A DNA stretch of 64,000 bases from Shewanella vesiculosa. Its GTDB lineage: Bacteria; Pseudomonadota; Gammaproteobacteria; Enterobacterales; Shewanellaceae. The position numbers and the translations under genes are program-made. Location: NCBI RefSeq assembly GCF_021560015.1, contig NZ_CP073588.1, forward strand, positions 2,790,001 to 2,854,000, in the 5' to 3' direction. Shown here in pieces: positions 57,145 through 64,000 of the stretch. The notes beneath the pieces are model-generated. The model saw nothing but the letters and a program-made list of their open reading frames with translations. It was not told the DNA's origin and made no database searches. Each line of letters starts with the position of its first letter. Position 1 is the first letter of the stretch.

Positions 57145-58647
57145 TTACGCTTGTGGGCGCATCGCTGGGAATAAAATCACGTCGCGGATAGTATGAGTGT
57201 TAGTGAATAGCATCACTAAACGATCGATACCAATACCTTGACCCGCTGTTGGCGGTAAACCGTGCTCAAGTGCGGTGATGTAGTCAGCGTCATAGAACAT
57301 AGCTTCGTCATCGCCTGCATCTTTAGCATCAACTTGCGCTTTAAAGCGGTTGTCTTGATCTTCAGCATCGTTCAGCTCGCTAAAGCCGTTTGCCACTTCG
57401 CGGCCACCAATGAAAAATTCAAAACGGTCGGTGATGAAGTCATTGTTATCATTACGGCGTGCTAAAGGCGAAATATCCGCAGGGTAACCAGTAATGAACG
57501 TTGGTTGCATCAGCTTAGTTTCAGCGGTTTCACCGAAAATCTCTTCTAATAACTGACCACAGGTCCAGAATTTCTCTAGCTTGATGCCTAGGCTCGATGC
57601 TAAGTCGCGCATAAACTCTACGTCTTTCACTTGCTCGTAAGTCATCGCTTGAATAGTCGCATTGTCAGGGTTGTACTTTTGAATAGCTTCTAACATGCTT
57701 AAACGTGCATAGGGGCCACCAAAATCTACTGTGTGCTCGCCGTATGGCATTTGCGCACTACCCGTTAACTCAATGGCGATTGAACTGAGCATTTCTTCAG
57801 TTAAGTCCATTAAGTCTTTGTAATCAGCATACGCCATATAGAATTCCATCATAGTGAATTCTGGGTTATGACGTGGTGACAAACCTTCGTTACGGAAGTT
57901 ACGGTTAATTTCGAATACGCGCTCAAAACCACCGACCACTAAACGCTTAAGGTATAGTTCTGGCGCAATACGTAAGTACATGGCCATGTCTAATGCATTG
58001 TGATGAGTCACAAATGGACGTGCAGAAGCACCACCAGGAATAACGTGCATCATTGGGGTTTCAACTTCCATGAACTCTTTTTTGATCATGAAGTTACGAA
58101 TGGCAGAAACCACTTTAGAGCGCATAATGAACGCGTTGCGCGAGTCTTCGTTAACGATTAAGTCAACATAGCGCTGGCGATAGCGAGTTTCTTGGTCGGT
58201 TAAACCGTGGAATTTCTCAGGTAACGGACGCAATGCTTTGGTCAGTAATTGATACTCTTCCATATTAACGTACAAGTCGCCCTTGCCAGATAAATGCAGC
58301 TGACCTTTAACACCAACAATGTCACCGATGTCTAAACCTTGATAACGCTCTTTTAAATCGCCTTGGACTGGCTTACCAGCATAAGCTTGAATACGACCAG
58401 ACACATCTTGAATCACTAAAAATGGACCACGCTTAGCCATAACACGGCCTGCAATGCTGGTTTGAAAAGCGAGTTCTTCTAACGCTTCTTTGGTCTGCTC
58501 ACCATATTGCGCCTGTAACTCAGCCGCTTTATGGCTACGTTGCCATGTATTTGGATGCGCATTAGCAGGACAACTGGTGCGGATGTGCTCTAATTTAGCG
58601 CGACGTTCAGCAATCAGTTTGTTTTCATCTTGTACGTGTTCAGTCAT
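57145..58647 (-). CDS. lysS: Lysyl-tRNA synthetase (class II)
   Basis: A 500-residue class II lysyl-tRNA synthetase. An N-terminal OB-fold anticodon-binding domain ([15 protein letters not shown] region) is followed by class II motif 1 ([16 protein letters not shown]), motif 2 ([21 protein letters not shown]) and motif 3 ([15 protein letters not shown]). It ligates Lys to tRNA-Lys. Follows prfB with a 54-base gap, the order seen in E. coli. Confidence 0.97.
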   Translation of the reverse strand: MTEHVQDENKLIAERRAKLEHIRTSCPANAHPNTWQRSHKAAELQAQYGEQTKEALEELAFQTSIAGRVMAKRGPFLVIQDVSGRIQAYAGKPVQGDLKERYQGLDIGDIVGVKGQLHLSGKGDLYVNMEEYQLLTKALRPLPEKFHGLTDQETRYRQRYVDLIVNEDSRNAFIMRSKVVSAIRNFMIKKEFMEVETPMMHVIPGGASARPFVTHHNALDMAMYLRIAPELYLKRLVVGGFERVFEINRNFRNEGLSPRHNPEFTMMEFYMAYADYKDLMDLTEEMLSSIAIELTGSAQMPYGEHTVDFGGPYARLSMLEAIQKYNPDNATIQAMTYEQVKDVEFMRDLASSLGIKLEKFWTCGQLLEEIFGETAETKLMQPTFITGYPADISPLARRNDNNDFITDRFEFFIGGREVANGFSELNDAEDQDNRFKAQVDAKDAGDDEAMFYDADYITALEHGLPPTAGQGIGIDRLVMLFTNTHTIRDVILFPAMRPQA

Positions 58648-58701
58648 GTTATATTCTCGCGTTTACTCGCCACACTTACATGGCGGAAAAAGTTAATTTA
58701 A

Positions 58702-59801
58702 TTAAAGTCCTGATTTTAGGCTGGCTTCAATAAACTTATCTAAATCACCATCCAGCACTGATTGAGTGTTGCGGTTCTCAATCCCTGTACGTAAATCTTT
58801 AATACGGGCGTCGTCTAATACATAAGAACGAATTTGACTGCCCCAACCGATATCTGATTTTGCATCTTCAGCAGCTTGCTTATCGGCATTTTGTTTATGC
58901 ATTTCTAACTCATACAACTTCGCCTTTAACTGTTTAAAGGCAGAATCGCGGTTTTTATGTTGCGAGCGATCGTTTTGACATTGCACCACAGTGTTGGTTG
59001 GCAAATGCGTAATACGTATCGCAGAATCTGTTTTATTGACGTGTTGACCACCCGCGCCTGATGCACGATAAGTGTCGATACGTAAATCGGATGGATTAAT
59101 ATCGATCTCAATATCATCATCAATTTCTGGATAAACGAAAACAGAGCAAAAAGAAGTATGGCGTTTGCCAGATGAATCAAAAGGTGATTTACGCACTAAA
59201 CGGTGGACACCCGTTTCAGTTCGCATCCATCCAAAAGCATACTCACCAGTGAACTTAATCGTAGCACCTTTAATACCGGCTACATCACCGTCGGTGACTT
59301 CCATTAACTCGGGGCTAAAACCATGTGCATCGCCCCAGCGTAAGTACATGCGCAGCACCATGTTGGCCCAGTCTTGCGCTTCAGTGCCGCCCGAACCAGA
59401 TTGAATATCCAAGTAACAGTTTGACGCATCACTCTTACCAGAAAACATGCGGCGAAATTCGAGATCGGCTAGACGAGTGTCTAACACCTCAAGTTCTGCA
59501 GCTGCATCATTAAAGGTTTCTTCGTCATCTTCTTCAATGGCAAGTTCAAGTAACCCTTCGATATCTTCAAGACCTGAGTCCATATCATCAATGGTTTTGA
59601 CCACGACAACTAACGCAGCGCGCTCTTTACCTAATGCTTGCGCACGTTCAGGCTCATTCCACACTTCTGGGCTTTCTAGCTCGCGGCTGACTTCTTCTAA
59701 GCGCTCACTTTTGGCAGCGTAGTCAAAGATACCCCCCGAAGTAGCTCAGTACGTTCAGCGAGCTCTTTAATTTTGAATTTTACCGGATTAACTTCAAACA
59801 T
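58702..59801 (-). CDS. prfB: Peptide chain release factor 2 with an atypical frameshift site
   Basis: RF2 of about 366 residues in two frames. The N-terminal piece starts [19 protein letters not shown] at 59801; the main frame continues [12 protein letters not shown] and contains the GGQ loop ([14 protein letters not shown]) and the tripeptide region [10 protein letters not shown]. In related species the frames join by a programmed +1 shift at CUU UGA. Here the CTTTGAC (59721-59727 region) is present, but the preceding G run is six (59732-59737) instead of five, so the zero frame no longer reaches the UGA. Sequencing error is the simplest explanation. Recognises UGA and UAA. Confidence 0.88.
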
Positions 59802-60152
59802 GAATATTCAACTTAAATTTAGCAGTTAACAAAAGGTGCAACGGCGCATTTTACCTCATGATAGGCGCTAAACCTAGACCGGAAGGATGATTATTAATAA
59901 ACAAATGACGAATATATTTCACTGAATCAATATCAGAAAAAGCATAACCGTGAGTGTAACGACTAAATGTACGCCATATTGTTGCATAACAGCTTGTACA
60001 AAAGATTGAATAAGGATTCGGTTAAGAATTAAGCCTAGGAATGGCTGACTGATAATGCTAAAAAATACCCATAATAGTGAAAAAACACTTCAGATTATGA
60101 CGAAAAAAAATGAACCCTTAAGGTTCATTTTCCAACCCAATAACAGTCACTA
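59802..60152. other. Gap between prfB and the chemoreceptor gene
   Basis: About 350 bases with no gene. It should hold the prfB promoter. A terminator for the leftward chemoreceptor gene lies at 60103-60131. Nothing else is recognised. Confidence 0.5.
60103..60131 (-). terminator. Rho-independent terminator after the chemoreceptor gene
   Basis: AAAATGAACC pairs with GGTTCATTTT; on the minus strand eight T follow, 22 bases after the stop codon. Confidence 0.8.
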
Positions 60153-61817
60153 TTATATTTTAAATTGACCGACTAACTTAGAAAGCGTCGAGCCTTCATT
60201 GGCCACCGTTTTGCTCATATCAGAAGCATCTTGACTGGCCGCTAATAGCGTATTCACAATCTCTTGCACTGAATTAATATTACGATTAATTTCTTCGGTT
60301 ACTGAGCTTTGTTCGGTAGCTGCTGTAGCTATTTGGGTACTCATGTCATTAATGCTGGTCACTGATGAGGTAACAGCGCCTAAACTTTCAGAAATAGCCC
60401 TAGAAGACTCAACTGAACTTAAACAACTGGCTTGGCTCTGTTCCATGGCTTGTACCGCTTTGGTGACTAACTTATGCAGTTCAGACAGCATTTCATTAAT
60501 TTCGACGGTACTGGTTTGAGTGCGACTGGCTAAATTTCTGACTTCATCAGCAACCACAGCAAAGCCTCGACCTTGCTCGCCAGCTCGGGCAGCTTCAATG
60601 GCCGCATTAAGTGCCAGTAAATTGGTTTGCTCTGCAATTCCACCGATCACACTCAGCACTGAGTTAATCTTTTTCGACTGCTCACTTAATGACTTCACAT
60701 TGGCGGCGGCATTGTCAATTTGGGTCATCAAATTAGACACTTCAGTTAATGATGTATCGACACAGTCTTGCGCTTTTCCGACGTTATCAGAAGCCGCATG
60801 TGTTGCTTCAGCAACCATATTAGTATTATGAGCCACATCATGAGCGGTCGCAGACATTTCAGTAATCGCGGTCACAACCTGATCAATTTCATTGTTATGA
60901 TTATAAAGCTGCTCAGTCATTGACACTGTTTGACCACTAATGCTTTGCGCTGCATGTTTAACCCTATCAGTCGCCCCCGCTACATCACCAATAATATTCT
61001 GTAACTTGTCAATGAACAGGTTAAAAGCACTGCCTAACTGGCCGATCTCATCAATGCTTGTTATCTCAAGACGTTTAGTTAAATCACCCTCACCTTTGGC
61101 GATATCATTTAATGAGCTAGCCATATTTTGGATAGGCACCACCATTCTATGGGCCATAATGACTACAGCAAAAGCAGTTATCCCTGTTAAACCCAAAGCA
61201 ATTAATAAAAATAAGAATGCTTTTTGATTCATCTCTTCAGTTTTATAGGTTTCATAAGCCGCAATAGACTCTTCAATATCATCAATGTAAGCGCCAGAGC
61301 CTAACATCCAATGGGTATTGGGGACCATTACCGCGAAACCGAGCTTTTCAACTAACTGTTCTCTACCAGGCTTTTTGTAATAATAAGAAAAATTACCGCT
61401 CCCGGATTTAGCGGCATCTAATAGCCCAACAATAATTTTAGTGCCATTGGGATCGGCCATGTCAATTTTGTTTTGGCCTTCCAGTTCAGGCATAGTCGGA
61501 TGAAAAATATTCATCCCCGCATCATCATAGATAAAAAAATACCCTGCTGTGCCAAAACGTAAGTCTCGTAATGCCGCATTAACATTACCTTTATCACCCA
61601 AAGAGAGTTCATATTCAACGACTCCCTGGGCAATCTGAACGGATTCTTTAAGTTGATTTTTGCGTTCTGAAATTAATTCACTGCGAAAATTATCAATATC
61701 TCTTTTCAGCGATGCACCTTCGTTAACATAAAAAATGCTCAGTAATACTGTGAGGATCAACGTTAGCGGAATTAACGATAAGCCCAATAGTTTATTGCGT
61801 AATGAAGATCTCAGCAT
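60153..61817 (-). CDS. Methyl-accepting chemotaxis protein with Cache sensor
   Basis: A 554-residue chemoreceptor. First membrane helix at about 11-30, a periplasmic single Cache domain (about 35-195, including [20 protein letters not shown] and [10 protein letters not shown]), second helix at about 200-222, HAMP domain, and a long coiled-coil signalling domain with the hairpin tip [20 protein letters not shown]. Methylation helices flank it. It senses a small periplasmic ligand, typically an organic acid or similar for single-Cache proteins. Monocistronic, with a terminator. Confidence 0.94.
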   Translation of the reverse strand: MLRSSLRNKLLGLSLIPLTLILTVLLSIFYVNEGASLKRDIDNFRSELISERKNQLKESVQIAQGVVEYELSLGDKGNVNAALRDLRFGTAGYFFIYDDAGMNIFHPTMPELEGQNKIDMADPNGTKIIVGLLDAAKSGSGNFSYYYKKPGREQLVEKLGFAVMVPNTHWMLGSGAYIDDIEESIAAYETYKTEEMNQKAFLFLLIALGLTGITAFAVVIMAHRMVVPIQNMASSLNDIAKGEGDLTKRLEITSIDEIGQLGSAFNLFIDKLQNIIGDVAGATDRVKHAAQSISGQTVSMTEQLYNHNNEIDQVVTAITEMSATAHDVAHNTNMVAEATHAASDNVGKAQDCVDTSLTEVSNLMTQIDNAAANVKSLSEQSKKINSVLSVIGGIAEQTNLLALNAAIEAARAGEQGRGFAVVADEVRNLASRTQTSTVEINEMLSELHKLVTKAVQAMEQSQASCLSSVESSRAISESLGAVTSSVTSINDMSTQIATAATEQSSVTEEINRNINSVQEIVNTLLAASQDASDMSKTVANEGSTLSKLVGQFKI

Positions 61818-61955
61818 AGTGGTAGCCTTTTGAAGGTCTTTTAAGATAATAGTCTACAAATATAATAGTCTATTTATTATAAATGGTTACATTAACAAAC
61901 TATGACTACTCAAAAAAGTGCGGCCTATCGCAAAACGTACAATATAATAACCGCT

Positions 61956-63107
61956 TTACAACATAGACAACCCACTACCCATTGCTGCAAATCCTATGAC
62001 TAACCATACAAGGCTTGGCTTAAAGACTTTTAATACACTAAAACCAATAATCACTAATGCCATGTCCTGCGGCATGATGACCCCACTTGTGAATACTGGC
62101 TGATAAAGTGCTGCCAGCAATAATCCCACAACGGCAGCATTGACACCTGCTAACGCACCCGCAATTGCAGGACGTTGGCTAATGCTATGCCAGCTTTTTA
62201 ACCCCACCAGCATCAGTAAAAATCCAGGAAGAAAAATTGCCAGCGTGGCAACTATCGCCCCTAAAATAGGTGACTCTAACCATAAATCAGCGCCTAAAAG
62301 TAGCCAGAGTAAACATGGGCCCAGGGATGGCTTGTGCAAGCGCATAACCGCTGAGAGAAAACGATCGGCAGTAATGTATTCGCCAACACTGGTTTCAAGT
62401 AAGGGTAAAACCACATGTCCGCCACCAAAGACTAAACTTCCAACTTGGAAGAATTGTGCAAAAATTTGTCCTAGGCTATCTGGTTGATTAATAAAATATA
62501 AAGATGCCACTATTACTGTAATAAATAGCCCTAACCAAACATAATTAAGCTCTATCGGAGGGTTGTCTGGCGTAATACTGTCGCCTCGAGTCATCAACAT
62601 GACTCCAACAATCGCTGCCACAATTAACACCCCAATTTGCATTAATAATGACGGCATTAAAATGATGGCAACAGCTGTTGCTGCCATAAGTATTTTAGCG
62701 GTTTTTCGTTGACAGAATTGGGTGAACATTGACAAAGTTGCTTCAGCAACAACCACGACAGCGAGTAGTTTTAAACCATGGATGGCACCCGCAACAGCAG
62801 TCAACTCGAGCCATTGTGCACTGGTAACGGCAAATAAAAACATCAATAAAAAAGACGGTAAGGTAAAACCTAAAAAGGCAGCAAGACCACCTAATAGACC
62901 ACCACGATGATAACCAATTGCAAAACCAACCTGACTGGAACCTGGCCCCGGCATAAACTGACTTAGGGCAACAAAGCTTGAGTACTGTTTACTGTCTAAC
63001 CATTGCTGATCGTCAACAAAGACTTTTCTGAAGTAGCCTATATGCGCTGCAGGGCCGCCAAAACTGATTAGACCTAATGCTAAAAAGCGAGTAAATATTT
63101 GCCACAT
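61956..63107 (-). CDS. chrA: ChrA-type chromate transporter with a scrambled internal motif
   Basis: A 383-residue two-half chromate ion transporter. The first half has RFLALGLISFGGPAAHIGYF and ALSQFMPGPGSSQ; the second half has QFFQVGSLVFGGGHVVLPLLE. The matching motif of the second half, expected as a GYALAQAIPGP-type sequence, is encoded in another frame at about 62290-62360. The annotated frame reads SAVMRLHKPSLGPC there. A compensating pair of small insertions seems to replace about 20 residues and may inactivate the protein, or is a sequencing artefact. Otherwise complete, with ten or more helices. Confidence 0.85.
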   Translation of the reverse strand: MWQIFTRFLALGLISFGGPAAHIGYFRKVFVDDQQWLDSKQYSSFVALSQFMPGPGSSQVGFAIGYHRGGLLGGLAAFLGFTLPSFLLMFLFAVTSAQWLELTAVAGAIHGLKLLAVVVVAEATLSMFTQFCQRKTAKILMAATAVAIILMPSLLMQIGVLIVAAIVGVMLMTRGDSITPDNPPIELNYVWLGLFITVIVASLYFINQPDSLGQIFAQFFQVGSLVFGGGHVVLPLLETSVGEYITADRFLSAVMRLHKPSLGPCLLWLLLGADLWLESPILGAIVATLAIFLPGFLLMLVGLKSWHSISQRPAIAGALAGVNAAVVGLLLAALYQPVFTSGVIMPQDMALVIIGFSVLKVFKPSLVWLVIGFAAMGSGLSML

Positions 63108-63429
63108 TGTCCGAATACCTTTTTATAGTGATTAACAATGCTATGACAATGAGATGGCATTTTTATGACAATAAAAAAATGCCCCCATCACCATACATAA
63201 TACTAATATTTATCAGCAACTTATATTTTCTCGTTAGGTAGAGTCATCGTGTAGTGCCACAAAGCTTAGTTGGAGAAAATAAACATTTATCAAATAATCC
63301 ATTATTCGGCTAAATCGTATTACCTCAACTTGTCAGCAATAAAAACCACCAGCTTGCGATGAAATGCCTCAAATATTCTGAGCGTGGCTTACATGCTTTA
63401 TATCAACTCAACGTTGAGATTAACTCGGC
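63108..63429. other. Gap between chrA and rlmC
   Basis: About 320 bases without a gene, AT-rich in the left part. It lies upstream of chrA and downstream of rlmC. I see no clear terminator or operator. Confidence 0.4.
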
Positions 63430-64000
63430 CTATTGCAGCAGCTCTAACATAACCAATACCTCAAAATGATCCGTATGAGGAAACATATCAAACATTTGTA
63501 CTTTGGTAATTTCATAACCCGTAATACAGGCTAAATCTGTCATTAAGGTGTGTGGATTACAGCTAGAATACACAATGGCTTTGGGCGCAAACTCGCTCAA
63601 TGAATCGCATAAGGTTTTACCTAATCCTCGCCGCGGTGGGTTAACAATAATAAGATCGGGTTTGACTTCAGCTGATTGCCCTTGTGCAAAATGGGTTGAA
63701 TCAAGAGCACTAAAATCCACTTGTGTCAGCCCAAGTTTGCTGGCTGACAAGATGGCACATTCTATTGCTTCTGATTCAATCTCTATACCCGTTAAGCGAA
63801 TTTGATGATCAGCACAATGCAACCCAAAACCGCCGACACCACAGAATAAGTCCCAAATATAGTTAGGTGTAAACTCAGTAACCCACTCCCTTGCAATCTG
63901 ATACAACTGCGCCGCAACGTCAGGATTTGTTTGAAAAAAGCTTTTTGGCCGAATAAATAACGGCACATGATTCAGTTGTTCTTCTAAGCGCGTAGTTTCG
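63430..64000 (-). CDS. rlmC: 23S rRNA (uracil-747-C5)-methyltransferase RlmC, partial
   Basis: The C-terminal part of an RlmC/RumB-like methyltransferase. The reading frame continues off the right edge of the window (residues [16 protein letters not shown] precede the first internal Met). Visible features: [16 protein letters not shown] motif [22 protein letters not shown], and the catalytic Cys in [10 protein letters not shown]. It methylates U747 of 23S rRNA. The N-terminal iron-sulfur and TRAM-like parts are outside the window. Confidence 0.9.
   Translation of the reverse strand, partial: ETTRLEEQLNHVPLFIRPKSFFQTNPDVAAQLYQIAREWVTEFTPNYIWDLFCGVGGFGLHCADHQIRLTGIEIESEAIECAILSASKLGLTQVDFSALDSTHFAQGQSAEVKPDLIIVNPPRRGLGKTLCDSLSEFAPKAIVYSSCNPHTLMTDLACITGYEITKVQMFDMFPHTDHFEVLVMLELLQ

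Noticed and set aside
1..64000. tRNA or rRNA genes
   Set aside because: I found no stretch that I could support as a tRNA or rRNA gene by eye; a covariance search would be needed to be sure.

Overview
The window looks like a chromosomal segment of a marine gammaproteobacterium, most probably Shewanella or a close relative. It is moderately AT-rich. It carries an NADH-dependent persulfide reductase type enzyme, a Shewanella-style respiratory gene set (pentaheme cytochrome, NrfC/NrfD-like), the prfB-lysS pair, and a sedentary integron. The assignment is inference from gene content; there is no rRNA or marker gene here to prove it.

Region 1 (1-2.9 kb) holds two adjacent DUF606/YdcZ small membrane proteins, a divergent LysR regulator, and a MITE-like inverted-repeat element. 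Region 2 (about 2.96-18.2 kb) is a chromosomal integron. An integrase gene on the + strand (17276-18160) faces away from about a dozen leftward gene cassettes, most followed by a recognisable attC site. The cassettes encode a methyltransferase, a DUF1801 protein, a GNAT, an amidohydrolase, an alpha/beta hydrolase, a lipoprotein, a cupin, a DUF998 membrane protein and unknowns. The system looks shut down. The integrase lacks about 24 residues that normally carry the last catalytic His. An IS1595-type element sits inside what was probably the LexA box of the integrase promoter. A frameshifted IS1182-type transposase lies in the array. A block at about 8.1-11.35 kb (retropepsin-like lipoprotein, cupin plus AraC pair) has no clear attC sites, and two of its genes run against the array.

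Region 3 (18.2-24 kb) is housekeeping: YadGH-type ABC exporter, hpt, ubiX, mpl and azlCD. Region 4 (24.9-29.1 kb) has a LysR regulator and, behind a perfect FNR-type box, a DUF2726-like protein and an nrfBCD-like electron-transfer operon without a catalytic subunit. Region 5 (29.3-35.3 kb) has a Fur-box-controlled TonB siderophore receptor with its PiuC dioxygenase, a glyoxalase-fold protein, and a PhoX phosphatase behind four Pho-box repeats. Region 6 (35.4-53 kb) has an RNA helicase, acetyltransferase, DUF3429 protein, a large class A PBP, a DUF72 protein, RluF, a CsgD/LuxR-type regulator, a large lipoprotein, a DUF4892-OmpA protein, a PAS-GGDEF-EAL protein and pyrC. Region 7 (53-64 kb) has a WD40-like lipoprotein, DUF134 and Fur-family regulators with the persulfide reductase, lysS-prfB, a Cache chemoreceptor, ChrA, and the end of rlmC.

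Four conserved chromosomal genes (DUF72, pyrC, prfB, chrA) carry small insertions, three of them clearly one extra base in a homopolymer. Because pyrC and prfB should be needed by the cell, base-calling errors are a serious alternative to real mutation and should be excluded before calling any of them a pseudogene.
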